In this document: piece by piece, positions 1 to 7,929 of the stretch | How positions within the stretch are numbered: the stretch's first letter is position 1 | How the letters are laid out: every line of letters begins with the position of its first letter | NCBI RefSeq assembly: GCF_011390835.1 | Contig: NZ_JAABRQ010000027.1 | Coordinates: 1 to 46,639, forward strand | Direction of reading: 5' to 3' | Length of the DNA: 46,639 nt | Source: Hydrogenophaga sp. | GTDB lineage: Bacteria > Pseudomonadota > Gammaproteobacteria > Burkholderiales > Burkholderiaceae_C | Program-made: the position numbers and the translations under genes | Notes under the pieces: generated by a model | Seen by the model: only the letters and a program-made list of their open reading frames with translations | The model's database searches: none | What the model was told of the DNA's origin: nothing

Positions 1-468
1 GCGATCACGGCGCGTGAGCGCGTGGTGATGGACGGTCTGGCACAGCGCTACGGGCATGCTTCAGCCGAGCGGCTGGTGTGTGGTCAAGGTTTGCTGGATG
101 CATTCGGTCTGTTGTGCCAGGCCGATGGCGTTGGGCCGGGGGCGATCCGCAGTGCCGCCGCCGTGACCGAGGCGGCGCTGAAAGCCCACCACCCGCAAGC
201 GGTGGAAGCGCTCACCATGTTTTGTGCCGTGCTGGGCACGGTGGCCGGTAACCTCGCGCTCACGCTAGGTGCACACGGGGGCGTGTACGTCGGGGGCGGC
301 ATCGTACCGCGGCTAGGTGCCTGGTTTGACAGCTCGCCGTTTCGCGAGCGCTTCGAGGCCAAAGGGCGGTTCAAGTCCTATCTGGCCAACATCCCAGTCT
401 GGGTGATCACCTCGGCGCAGTCTCCGGCCCTGCTGGGGGCAGCCCGTTCGCTGGATGCGCTGAGCTGA
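1..468 (+). CDS. glk: Glucokinase, C-terminal part (5' end outside the window)
   Basis: The reading frame is already open at base 1 and ends in TGA at 466-468, so only the last ~155 residues are present. Glucokinase phosphorylates glucose with ATP to glucose-6-phosphate in the cytoplasm. The visible part matches the C-terminal half of the bacterial Glk (ROK-unlike, E. coli type) family: a glycine-rich GGVYVGGGIVPR segment, then SPFRERFEAKGRFK and a final 'PALLGAARSLD' helix. The gene converges on otsA with only 29 bp between stop codons. Glucose-6-phosphate is an OtsA substrate, so the adjacency to the trehalose genes makes metabolic sense, though they are on opposite strands. Confidence 0.9.
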   Translation, partial: AITARERVVMDGLAQRYGHASAERLVCGQGLLDAFGLLCQADGVGPGAIRSAAAVTEAALKAHHPQAVEALTMFCAVLGTVAGNLALTLGAHGGVYVGGGIVPRLGAWFDSSPFRERFEAKGRFKSYLANIPVWVITSAQSPALLGAARSLDALS

Positions 469-497
469 GCTGAGCGCCCCCGGTCTAGCACCCGAGC

Positions 498-1877
498 TCA
501 GGATTGTGTGGCGGCCAAAGCATGAAGAAACTGCTTACGCCACCAGTGCACATCGTGTGCCCGGATGCCCGCCAGTAGCGCCTGGTGCCGGCGCTGGCGC
601 TCGGCCAGCGGCATCTGCAGCGCCAGCTGGATCGTCTCTGCCGTATGCGCCGTGTCATAGGGATTCACGAGCAGGGCCTCATGCATCTGTTCGGCCGCAC
701 CCGCAAAACGGGACAGCACGAGCACGCCCGGGTCGGCCGGGTCCTGGGCGGCGACAAACTCCTTGGCCACGAGGTTCATGCCATCGCGCAGCGGGGTCAC
801 CAGCGCCACGGCCGCGGCGCGGTACAGGCCGGGCAGGCGCTTGCGTGCCACGTTTCGGTGAATCGAGCGCATGGGCATCCAGTCAAGCTGGCCAAACTCG
901 CTGTTGATGGCGCCACTCAGGCTCTCCAGCTCCAGGCGCAGCGTGGCATAGGCATCCACCGCCTCGCGGCTCGGCGCGGCGATCTGGATCAGTGTGGCGC
1001 GGCCCAGGTTTTCCGGATAGTTCTGAAGGAGCAGGCGAAATGCCTTGAAGCGCTGCGGCAGACCTTTGGAGTAGTCCATGCGCTCCACGCCCAGCAATAC
1101 GCGGCGGCGTGAATACTCGGCCAGCATCTGAGCGTACATAGCTTGTGATTCTGGACCCGCGGCCAAGGCAGTGAACTCATCCACATCGATGCCGATGGGG
1201 AACGCCTGCACCTGAAGCGTCTTCCCGTAGGCTCGGAATTCGTGCTCGCCGAGCACATCGGCCGAGATCTCGGTGCCTACGTAGCTCGAAAAATGCGCTA
1301 CGTCGGCCTCGGTTTGAAAGCCGACCAAGTCGTAGGCGAACAGCGATCGCATCAGCCATTCGTGCTGCGGAATGGCGGCCAGGATCAACGGCGGCGGAAG
1401 TGGAATGTGCAGGAAAAAGCCCATGCGCTGCTGGCAGCCCATGGCACGCAGGGCCGCTGCCAGTGGGATCAGATGGTAGTCATGCACCCAGATGATGTCG
1501 TCCGGGCGTAGCAGCGACGCCAGCTTTTGCGCCATCATCTGGTTCACGCGCCGGTAGCCGCCGATGTAGCCCGCGTCAAAGTCCGCTAAGTCGATGCGGT
1601 AGTGAAACACCGGCCAAAGCACGCCGTTGCTGTAGCCCAGGTAATAGCTGTCGTGATCGTCTCGGCTGAGATCCACGGTGGCCAGTTGCACTTTGCCAGC
1701 CTGGTGCAGGTGCAGGTCGCCTTCGCCGGGCGTACCGTTGTCCACCACCTTGCCGCTCCAGCCGAACCAGAGTCCGCCCGAGGCTTCCAGCGCCTGCCCC
1801 ACGGCCACCGCCAGGCCGCCTGAAGCGGGCTTGCGTGGATCGGCCACCCGATTGGAAACAACAACGAGGCGTCCCAT
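498..1877 (-). CDS. otsA: Trehalose-6-phosphate synthase (alpha,alpha-trehalose-phosphate synthase)
   Basis: GT20 glycosyltransferase of about 459 residues that joins UDP-glucose and glucose-6-phosphate to trehalose-6-phosphate in the cytoplasm. The chosen ATG (1875-1877) gives the classic N-terminus [14 protein letters not shown]. Further family signatures are the GWSGK loop, [11 protein letters not shown], the [11 protein letters not shown] phosphate-binding segment and [10 protein letters not shown] near the C-terminus. Length fits the single-domain bacterial OtsA. The start codon overlaps the stop of the upstream GH15 gene (TGATG), so the two are probably translationally coupled. It is the last gene of the cca-otsB-GH15-otsA run. 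An upstream in-frame ATG would add a 29-residue extension without family similarity. Confidence 0.95.
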   Translation of the reverse strand: MGRLVVVSNRVADPRKPASGGLAVAVGQALEASGGLWFGWSGKVVDNGTPGEGDLHLHQAGKVQLATVDLSRDDHDSYYLGYSNGVLWPVFHYRIDLADFDAGYIGGYRRVNQMMAQKLASLLRPDDIIWVHDYHLIPLAAALRAMGCQQRMGFFLHIPLPPPLILAAIPQHEWLMRSLFAYDLVGFQTEADVAHFSSYVGTEISADVLGEHEFRAYGKTLQVQAFPIGIDVDEFTALAAGPESQAMYAQMLAEYSRRRVLLGVERMDYSKGLPQRFKAFRLLLQNYPENLGRATLIQIAAPSREAVDAYATLRLELESLSGAINSEFGQLDWMPMRSIHRNVARKRLPGLYRAAAVALVTPLRDGMNLVAKEFVAAQDPADPGVLVLSRFAGAAEQMHEALLVNPYDTAHTAETIQLALQMPLAERQRRHQALLAGIRAHDVHWWRKQFLHALAATQS

Positions 1878-3724
1878 CAGATCACCGTGTCCCAGGCCGT
1901 CGAGAGCCGAACGGCCGCGTTGATGATGCCGACCATGGAGTAGGTCTGCGGGTAGTTGCCCCACATTTCGCCAGTGACGGCATGGGTGTCTTCGGACAGC
2001 ATGCCCAATGGGTTGCGCGCCTTGAGCATGGTCTCAAAGATGGCGCGCGCTTCGTCCACACGGCCAATACGCGCCAGGGCGTCGATGCGCCAGAAGGTGC
2101 AGATATTGAAAGCGGTCTCGGGTTTGCCGAAGTCATCGGCGGCTTCGTAGCGGCGCATGTACGGGCCGTCGCACAGGTGCTTCTCCAGCGCATCGAGGGT
2201 GGCGATGAACCTCGGGTCCAGTGGTTCGATAAAACCCACTTCGGCCATCAGCAGCACACTGGCATCAAGATCCCGGCCGCCGAAGCTCTCGGCAAAGGCT
2301 TGGCGCTCTTCGCTCCAGGATTCGCGCAGGATGCGCTCGCGCATCGCCTTGGCGTGTTGCTGCCAGTAGGCCGCGCGCTCGGACTGCTGCAGCGTGAGCG
2401 CGATCTTGGCCAGCCGGTCACAGGCGGCCCAGCACATGAGGGCGGACGATGTGTGTACCCGCGAGCGGGTGCGCAGCTCCCACATGCCGGCGTCGGGCTG
2501 GTCGAAGACGCGCACTGCCTTCTCTCCCATCAGCTCCAGCCGGAGGAATTCGGGCATACCGGCCGGGTGCAGCAGGCGCCGGTCGTGAAAGGCTTGGGCC
2601 GCAGCGAGCACGATGTTGCCGTAGACGTCGTGTTGGAAGTGTTCGTACGCCTGGTTGCCGACACGCACCGGACCCATGCCGCGGTAGCCGGGCAGGCCTT
2701 CGCAGATGCGCTCGGGCAGGTCGCGCTCCAGTCCGATGCCGAATAGCGGCTGCACATGGTCCCCGTTGGCACCCGCCACCGCGTTGGTGAGCCAGTCCAG
2801 ATAGTCCTCCATGGTGCCGACCTCCGCCAGGCTGTTGAGCGCGCGGACCACGAAAAAGGCATCGCGCAGCCAGCAGTAGCGGTAGTCCCAGTTGCGCTGG
2901 GTATCGGGCGCTTCGGGGATGCTGGTGGTCATGGCGGCGACGATGGCACCGGTGTCCTCGAACACCGACAGCTTGAGCGTGATGGCGGCGCGAATCACCG
3001 CGTCCTGCCACTCCAGGGGCAAGGCCAGGCGCTGTGTCCAAGCGCGCCAGTAGGCCACCGTTTCCTGCTCAAAATGGCGTGCAGTATCGCCGATGCCGCC
3101 CTCCAGGGTTTCATCCGGGCCCAGCAGGAAATTGAGTTCACGCGTCAGCAGGAAGGGCTGCTGATGAAGCACGTTTGAGACCGAGGCGTCGGTCTGCAGT
3201 CTCAACGTTTGCTGGTCGCCAACATAGCGGATGTGGTTGCTGCCCGACGTAATGGCGGGCTCGGACGCGCCCCAGTCGAAACGCGGTTTCAGACACACGC
3301 GAATACGCGGCGTGCCTTTGAGGGGTCGAACCCGGCGCACCAGCATGGTAGGTCGGAAGATACGTCCACGCGAAGGAAAGCGGGGTGCGAAATCGGTGAT
3401 CAGCAGGCCATGACCGTGGCTGTCCCAGAGCTCGGTGCGCAGCACGGCGGTGTTGGGCTCGTAGTGTTGGCTGCTGCTGGCGAAGTTTTCGATTTCGACC
3501 GCAAACGAACCGGCGCCATCGTCGCTGCCGAGGAGGGCGTGAAACACGGGATCGGCGTCGAAGCGGGGCAGGCAGCTCCAGACCACGCGGCCCAGCGGGT
3601 CGATCAGTGCGCTGAAGGCGCAGTTGCCCACGACACCGAGGGACAGGGAGGGTACTGCGGGTGGGCCGAAGCCTCTGGTATCGGTGGCGTTGCCTGGTGT
3701 GGGGGCGTCGGAAGCTGGGGTCAT
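1877..3724 (-). CDS. Glycoside hydrolase family 15 protein (glucoamylase/trehalase-like)
   Basis: About 615 residues, the usual size for single GH15 proteins of proteobacteria. The N-terminal beta domain opens with 'LGVVGNCAFSALIDPLGRVVW' (seen in part), and the (alpha/alpha)6 barrel carries NWDYRYCWLRDAFF, the GH15 hallmark near residue 300, plus FGKPETAFNICTFW and GMLSEDTH...GNYPQTYS near the C-terminus. These enzymes hydrolyse alpha-glucosidic bonds; some actinobacterial members are trehalases, others glucoamylases. The gene sits between otsB (4 bp upstream) and otsA (overlapping), so trehalose, maltodextrin or glycogen-derived oligosaccharides are the likely substrates (inference). The start at 3724 follows the otsB stop directly; longer in-frame starts would run into otsB. 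Confidence 0.88.
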   Translation of the reverse strand: MTPASDAPTPGNATDTRGFGPPAVPSLSLGVVGNCAFSALIDPLGRVVWSCLPRFDADPVFHALLGSDDGAGSFAVEIENFASSSQHYEPNTAVLRTELWDSHGHGLLITDFAPRFPSRGRIFRPTMLVRRVRPLKGTPRIRVCLKPRFDWGASEPAITSGSNHIRYVGDQQTLRLQTDASVSNVLHQQPFLLTRELNFLLGPDETLEGGIGDTARHFEQETVAYWRAWTQRLALPLEWQDAVIRAAITLKLSVFEDTGAIVAAMTTSIPEAPDTQRNWDYRYCWLRDAFFVVRALNSLAEVGTMEDYLDWLTNAVAGANGDHVQPLFGIGLERDLPERICEGLPGYRGMGPVRVGNQAYEHFQHDVYGNIVLAAAQAFHDRRLLHPAGMPEFLRLELMGEKAVRVFDQPDAGMWELRTRSRVHTSSALMCWAACDRLAKIALTLQQSERAAYWQQHAKAMRERILRESWSEERQAFAESFGGRDLDASVLLMAEVGFIEPLDPRFIATLDALEKHLCDGPYMRRYEAADDFGKPETAFNICTFWRIDALARIGRVDEARAIFETMLKARNPLGMLSEDTHAVTGEMWGNYPQTYSMVGIINAAVRLSTAWDTVI

Positions 3725-3728
3725 GTGG

Positions 3729-4463
3729 TCAAAGTTGTTGCAGGGAATCTTGCAGCCATTGGCGCAGGCGGGTGGGGTCCGGGATGTGGTGGGCAGCCGC
3801 GGTCTCTCCGCTGCCCACCTTGATGGCGTCGCCGCCCAGCCGCTGCACGACCACGAAGCCGGGTTCATCGGTGACATCGTCGCCCACGAACACGGGAAGC
3901 CGGCCAGCAAAAGGCACCTCCGCCATGAAGGCTTCAATGGCCAGGCCCTTGCCTACCTGCGCGGATTTCACCTCGACCACGGCCTTGCCATGCAGCAACT
4001 GTAGGCCGGGGTCTTGCTGCGCGGCTTCGGTCATGGCAGCGACGCACGCCGGCGCCAGCGCGGGTGCCAGGCGGAAATGCAACGCGACCGATGAGCGCTT
4101 GCGCTCGACCAGCAGATCGGGGTGGCGGTCGGCCAGCGATCGGGCGGCGGCGAGTGCACGGTCCAGTGCGGGCGGGGGTGCAACCGTCAGCGTCTGGTCT
4201 GCGCGGCGGCGCACCGCGCCGTGTTCGTAGGCGGCGGGCAGGTAGGTGAGCACTGGCGCGAGCATAGGCTCGATGTCGTCCTGGGCACGTCCGGTGATCA
4301 GTGCGAGCGCGCCACCCAGGCGCTGGTGCAGCCGCACCAGCAGGTCTGGCAGTCCGTGGTGGATGTCGACGGCGTCAGGGCGCGGTGCGATGTCGACCAG
4401 CGTGCCGTCGAAATCGAGAAAGAGGGCCGAGTGTGGTGTCAGCAGGCGCGGAGTTGAGCTCAT
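3729..4463 (-). CDS. otsB: Trehalose-6-phosphate phosphatase
   Basis: HAD-superfamily phosphatase of 244 residues that removes phosphate from trehalose-6-phosphate. The nucleophile motif DFDGTLVDIAP lies at residues ~17-27, the family-typical 'ALITGRAQDDIEPML' motif near residue 55, and the metal-binding FVGDDVTDEPGF near residue 190. Length is normal for the OtsB type (E. coli OtsB is 266). It is followed after 4 bp by the GH15 gene and then by otsA, and is preceded by cca on the same strand after 47 bp. Nothing suggests loss of function. Confidence 0.94.
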   Translation of the reverse strand: MSSTPRLLTPHSALFLDFDGTLVDIAPRPDAVDIHHGLPDLLVRLHQRLGGALALITGRAQDDIEPMLAPVLTYLPAAYEHGAVRRRADQTLTVAPPPALDRALAAARSLADRHPDLLVERKRSSVALHFRLAPALAPACVAAMTEAAQQDPGLQLLHGKAVVEVKSAQVGKGLAIEAFMAEVPFAGRLPVFVGDDVTDEPGFVVVQRLGGDAIKVGSGETAAAHHIPDPTRLRQWLQDSLQQL

Positions 4464-4510
4464 CGGTGCCTACCGTATCAGACTCTGGCGACCAGGGACA
4501 TGGCGCGCCC

Positions 4511-5803
4511 TCAGCTCGGTGTACCTGGCGCCATCGCCTGTTTCACTGCCTCGACGCGTGTCGCATGGATGGCCTGCGCGATCTTGGGCCCTGCCTGCGG
4601 GCTGCCATCAGGGTGTATGGCGATACCGTCGACCACAGCCTGTGTGTTCACCGATCGCGCAGCCGCCAGCGCCTGCAGGAGGTGTGGACGTTGCGGATAC
4701 GCGCTGTCGCCGTGTCCGAGCCGGCCACGGGCATCGCATTCGCAGGCCAGCAGCACCTCTTCAAAGCGCTCGGGGCGGCGCAGCGCATCGCAACGCTCCA
4801 GCAGCCGCACCAGACCGGCGGGACCCAGTGTGGCGCTGCGGTGGATGTTGCCGTGTTCGCGCGCCACCACGTCGGCCAGCTCGCGGCTCTCGCGTGGTAC
4901 CCGCCAGCGATCGCAGACGCCTTTCAGCAGGTTCGCGCTGCGTTGTTCGTGACCGATATGGCGCGGTAACAGGTCTGCCGGCGTGGTGCCCTTGCCGAGG
5001 TCGTGGCACAGGCAGGCGAAGCGCACCGGCAGCGAAGTCTGCAGCCGCGCGCTCATGTCCAGCACCATCATCAGGTGCACACCGGTGTCGACTTCGGGGT
5101 GGTACTCGGCGCGTTGCGGCACGCCCCAGAGCCGATCAACCTCGGGCAGCAGGCGCTGGAGCGCGCCACAGGCCCGCAGCACGTCGAACATGCGGCTGGG
5201 ACGCTGCTCCATCAGGCCGCGCGACAGCTCTTGCCACACGCGCTCGGGCACCAGGTGGTCGACCTCGCCAGCGGCTACCATGTCGCGCATCAGCGTCTCG
5301 GTTTCCGCAGCGATGCTGAATTCGGGAAAGCGCGCAGCGAAGCGCGCCAAACGCAGGATGCGAACCGGGTCTTCGGCAAAGGCGCCGGTGACATGGCGCA
5401 GCACGCGTGCCTGCAGGTCGCGCTGGCCACCAAAAGGGTCGATGAGCGTGGCGCGCGTCGGGTGCTCAGCGGCTTCCGCGGCGATCGCCATGGCGTTGAT
5501 GGTGAGGTCGCGGCGCGCCAGGTCTTCTTCCAGAGTCACGCCCGGTGCGGCGTGGAAGGCGAAGCCGTGGTAGCCCGGCGCGGTCTTGCGCTCCGTGCGC
5601 GCAAGTGCGTACTCCTCTTTTGTCTCCGGGTGCAGGAAGACCGGGAAATCCCGCCCCACGGGCAGATAGCCCAGATCCTGCATGGCCTGGGGCGTGGCGC
5701 CCACCACCACCCAGTCGCGGTCCACATGCGCTGAGGCTGATGACACCGAAGCTGGTGCCATCAACGCATCGCGCACCGCGCCGCCGACCAAGTAAATGTC
5801 CAT
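4511..5803 (-). CDS. cca: CCA-adding tRNA nucleotidyltransferase with C-terminal HD domain
   Basis: About 430 residues. It adds or repairs the 3'-CCA end of tRNAs using CTP and ATP. The chosen ATG (5801-5803) gives MDIYLVGGAVRDALM, the standard N-terminus, with the GGxVRD motif. A DRDWVVVGA segment and the EEDLARRDLTINAMA motif complete the class II nucleotidyltransferase head. The C-terminal half has CLCHDLGKG, an HD phosphohydrolase motif, as in E. coli Cca, which also has 2',3'-phosphodiesterase activity. A longer in-frame extension upstream shows no similarity and is out of family. It is followed by otsB on the same strand after 47 bp, so read-through is possible. Confidence 0.95.
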   Translation of the reverse strand: MDIYLVGGAVRDALMAPASVSSASAHVDRDWVVVGATPQAMQDLGYLPVGRDFPVFLHPETKEEYALARTERKTAPGYHGFAFHAAPGVTLEEDLARRDLTINAMAIAAEAAEHPTRATLIDPFGGQRDLQARVLRHVTGAFAEDPVRILRLARFAARFPEFSIAAETETLMRDMVAAGEVDHLVPERVWQELSRGLMEQRPSRMFDVLRACGALQRLLPEVDRLWGVPQRAEYHPEVDTGVHLMMVLDMSARLQTSLPVRFACLCHDLGKGTTPADLLPRHIGHEQRSANLLKGVCDRWRVPRESRELADVVAREHGNIHRSATLGPAGLVRLLERCDALRRPERFEEVLLACECDARGRLGHGDSAYPQRPHLLQALAAARSVNTQAVVDGIAIHPDGSPQAGPKIAQAIHATRVEAVKQAMAPGTPS

Positions 5804-5858
5804 GGACTTCAGTTTAGGTGCTGGCCGCAGGGCTATGGCGGGCAGTGCTTGGAAAGCC

Positions 5859-6566
5859 TCAGCGACCCAGCCGGTAAGGCTCCTCGAAGTTGAGGAAATC
5901 GTGCTCGGCGAGCGCGTCCTGAATCCAGGCTTGCACGCCAGGCAGCGCGGCCACGCGCTCCACATACGCTGCCATGTCGGCCGGCAGGGGCAGGGCATAG
6001 GTCTTGAGCCGCATGCAGACCGGGGCGAAGAAGGCGTCGGCGATGCTGAAGCGGCCGAAGAGCAGGGGACCACTGCCGTCAGGCATCTTGTCGGGCTGGG
6101 CGGCGAGCAGTTCGCCCCACAGGCCACACAGGCGCGCCAGGTCAGCGCGCACACCGGGCTGGTCGCGCCAGATCAGGCGGCCGATGTCAGGCAGGCTCGC
6201 TTCGATGTTCATCGGGCAATGGCTGCGCAGCGAGCCAAAGCCACTGTGCATTTCGGCGCACACGCTGCGCGCGCGCGCCCTGGCCTGGGGATCAAGTGGC
6301 CAGAGCTGTTGTTCGGGAAAACGCTCGGCGAGGTATTCGGTGATGGCCAGCGTGTCCCACACCACGAGGCCATCGTGCACCAGCACCGGTACCTTGCCCA
6401 CGGGACTGATGCCGCGCAAGGTTTTCTTGAAAACCGAGTCTGCCGCGAAGGAGTCAAACCGCACCATGAACTCGTCAAAGGCGATGCCAGCCTGCTTCAT
6501 CAGCACCCAAGGGCGCATGGACCAGGACGAATAGTTCTTGTTGCCAATGTAGAGCTGCAATGCCAT
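5859..6566 (-). CDS. Glutathione S-transferase family protein
   Basis: About 235 residues. An N-terminal thioredoxin-like domain begins with LYIGNKNYSSWSMRPW, where the SSWSMRP segment contains the probable catalytic serine, and contains 'GKVPVLVHDG' with the cis-proline that binds glutathione. The all-helical C-terminal domain includes FSIADAFFAPV, a typical N-capping/helix-6 motif. GSTs conjugate or isomerise electrophiles using glutathione in the cytoplasm; the substrate cannot be read from sequence. The start at 6566 is supported by a GGAGG ribosome binding site 7-8 bases upstream. It stands 55 bp upstream of cca on the same strand. Confidence 0.9.
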   Translation of the reverse strand: MALQLYIGNKNYSSWSMRPWVLMKQAGIAFDEFMVRFDSFAADSVFKKTLRGISPVGKVPVLVHDGLVVWDTLAITEYLAERFPEQQLWPLDPQARARARSVCAEMHSGFGSLRSHCPMNIEASLPDIGRLIWRDQPGVRADLARLCGLWGELLAAQPDKMPDGSGPLLFGRFSIADAFFAPVCMRLKTYALPLPADMAAYVERVAALPGVQAWIQDALAEHDFLNFEEPYRLGR

Positions 6567-6714
6567 GAGGCCTCCGTGGGTGATGGCCTGCATGCTAGCC
6601 CGATCGGCAGAAGGCATTGATGTCAAGGTGAGCGCCGATTGATTCGGTGGCCGATGAAGCACCGGCTCAAAAAATGGCAAAGCGAGGGCGCTTCAGCCGG
6701 TCAGACGCCAGTTC

Positions 6715-6778
6715 GCCTCAAGGCTGGCCTGGCCCCCTCGTGGGGCAGCTATCCGCGCAGCGTTGGAGCGCGGGGACC
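6715..6778. repeat. Divergent copy of a dispersed GC-rich intergenic repeat
   Basis: This spacer has the same order of elements as better-matching copies at 15058-15137 and 16715-16786: a GGCCNGGCC-like start, a CCCC...GGGG hairpin (GCCCC-CTCGT-GGGGC), a TATCCGCGCAGCG segment and a final GCGCGGGG. It lies between the CsoR-like gene and the GST gene. Similarity is only structural, so this copy is uncertain. Confidence 0.35.
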
Positions 6779-6785
6779 TCCGTGT

Positions 6786-7103
6786 TCAGGCGTATTTTTC
6801 GAGAATTCGCGCCGAGCGCTCCACCTCGCGGAAGGTTTCGGCCTCGGACTCGCCGCCAGACACCGCTTCCATCACCGAGCACGCCATCATCCGGTAGAAG
6901 GCCTTGTCCATCGCCTTGCGCGCGGCCGACATCTGCTGCGCCACGTCTTCGCACGGGCGACCTGTTTCCACCATGTCGATCAGGCCACGGACTTGTCCTT
7001 CTATGCGCTTGAGTCGGTTGATTACGTCGCGCTGGTGCTCGGATCGATAGGTCGCGGCGGTGCTGCCATCAACTGGGGCGGTTTTTGCGGGGGAGACTGC
7101 CAT
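6786..7103 (-). CDS. CsoR/FrmR/RcnR-family (DUF156) metal- or formaldehyde-sensing repressor
   Basis: About 105 residues, all-helical. The family core is visible as VINRLKRIEGQVRGLIDMVE (residues ~27-46) followed by Cys51, the position of the conserved Cys35/36 of FrmR and CsoR. In FrmR and CsoR the next sensor ligand is a His 25 residues later; here that position is Ser76, with Cys75 one residue before it. The sensing chemistry may therefore differ from copper or formaldehyde members. The start at 7103 has an AGGAAA ribosome binding site. It is divergent from a lipoprotein gene and a fadL-type gene, with a TACCC-N4-GGGTA dyad between them, which suggests it represses that pair and possibly itself (inference). 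Confidence 0.85.
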   Translation of the reverse strand: MAVSPAKTAPVDGSTAATYRSEHQRDVINRLKRIEGQVRGLIDMVETGRPCEDVAQQMSAARKAMDKAFYRMMACSVMEAVSGGESEAETFREVERSARILEKYA

Positions 7104-7203
7104 GGTGTTTCCTGTGCTGGGTTGGTGGATGGAGTTTGCCAAAAAACCGTGCCAGGCAACCACCTGTTGCCTTTTTCATTCAAAAACAACTCAATATATA
7201 CCT

Positions 7204-7217
7204 TACCCCCTAGGGTA
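7204..7217. promoter_or_regulatory. Candidate CsoR-type operator
   Basis: TACCC-CCTA-GGGTA is a perfect inverted repeat (5-bp arms, 4-bp spacer) in the 207-bp divergent spacer between the DUF156 repressor and the lipoprotein gene. CsoR-family operators are known to be short dyads with G/C tracts flanked by TA. A TATATA box lies just upstream (7196-7201), so binding here would overlap a promoter reading towards the lipoprotein. Confidence 0.55.
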
Positions 7218-7219
7218 GT

Positions 7220-7238
7220 CACCAATGCTCTTTTGGTG
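7220..7238. repeat. Inverted repeat next to the CsoR-type dyad
   Basis: CACCAA - 7 bases - TTGGTG is a perfect 6-bp inverted repeat immediately downstream of the TACCC/GGGTA dyad, in the 5' leader of the lipoprotein gene. It could be a second operator or a small RNA hairpin in the leader. Confidence 0.35.
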
Positions 7239-7310
7239 TGAATTCGTTACCTTGGGGAGGAGTCGACCGGTGTGCCGGCGACCAAGCAACCATTCCAACG
7301 AGGAGCCCTC

Positions 7311-7889
7311 ATGCACATTTTCAAACGCTTCGCCACCGGCCTTGCGCTCACCGCCACCCTGCTCGCCACCACCGGTTGCGGCACGATTTCCACCATCGGC
7401 AAGCTGGAGGACGGTGCGGGTGCCGAGGCCTCCCGCATGTGGGACCGCTGGATTGAGGCCGACGGCGACATTGCGGTCGCGACCACCTGGGAGCGCAAAG
7501 TCAAGGAAGGCGTGAGCGCCAAGGAGGTCGAAGAGATCCTGAAGTTCGTGGCGGTCGAACGCAACATGCGTGACGTGGGCACCCTGCCGCTGTCCAAGGA
7601 GCTGGAAGCGCGCTCGGGCAAAAAGGAAAAACTGCTGACCGTCTATTCGTTCTGCAGCCCAGACACCGCCCGCAAGATGGTGGACTTCAGCCCCCACATG
7701 TCAGCCTATCTGCCATGCCGGGTGACGCTGATCGAGCACGACGACGGCAGCCTGTGGATGTACACGCTCAACATGGACATGATGGTGAAGATGGGGCGCA
7801 AGCTGCCCTCTCCGCTCAAGGAAGAGGCCACGAAGGTGCGCGACACCATCTGGGAAATGATGGAGCGCGGCTCCAAGGGCCAGTTCTGA
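7311..7889 (+). CDS. Putative lipoprotein of unknown function
   Basis: 192 residues. The N-terminus has two basic residues, a hydrophobic stretch (FATGLALTATLLATTG) and a cysteine at residue 23, which fits a lipoprotein signal although the residues before the cysteine (TTG-C) are not the ideal LAG-C. The rest is soluble and mixed alpha/beta with no motif I recognise; one segment reads 'VYSFCSPDTARKMVDFSPHMSAYLPCR'-like with two cysteines. The start at 7311 is preceded by GAGGAG. It is followed after 40 bp by a fadL-type channel gene on the same strand. The pair may act together at the outer membrane (inference from context only). Confidence 0.75.
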   Translation: MHIFKRFATGLALTATLLATTGCGTISTIGKLEDGAGAEASRMWDRWIEADGDIAVATTWERKVKEGVSAKEVEEILKFVAVERNMRDVGTLPLSKELEARSGKKEKLLTVYSFCSPDTARKMVDFSPHMSAYLPCRVTLIEHDDGSLWMYTLNMDMMVKMGRKLPSPLKEEATKVRDTIWEMMERGSKGQF

Positions 7890-7929
7890 TCCGGCTCAGC
7901 CAATAACCAATAACACCCGAGGAGACACC

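Noticed and set aside
2418..3041. Long open frames on both strands within the otsB-GH15-otsA and other high-GC genes
   Set aside because: They are out of frame with clear family genes, have Arg/Ala/Pro-biased composition and no motifs; high GC produces such frames by chance.
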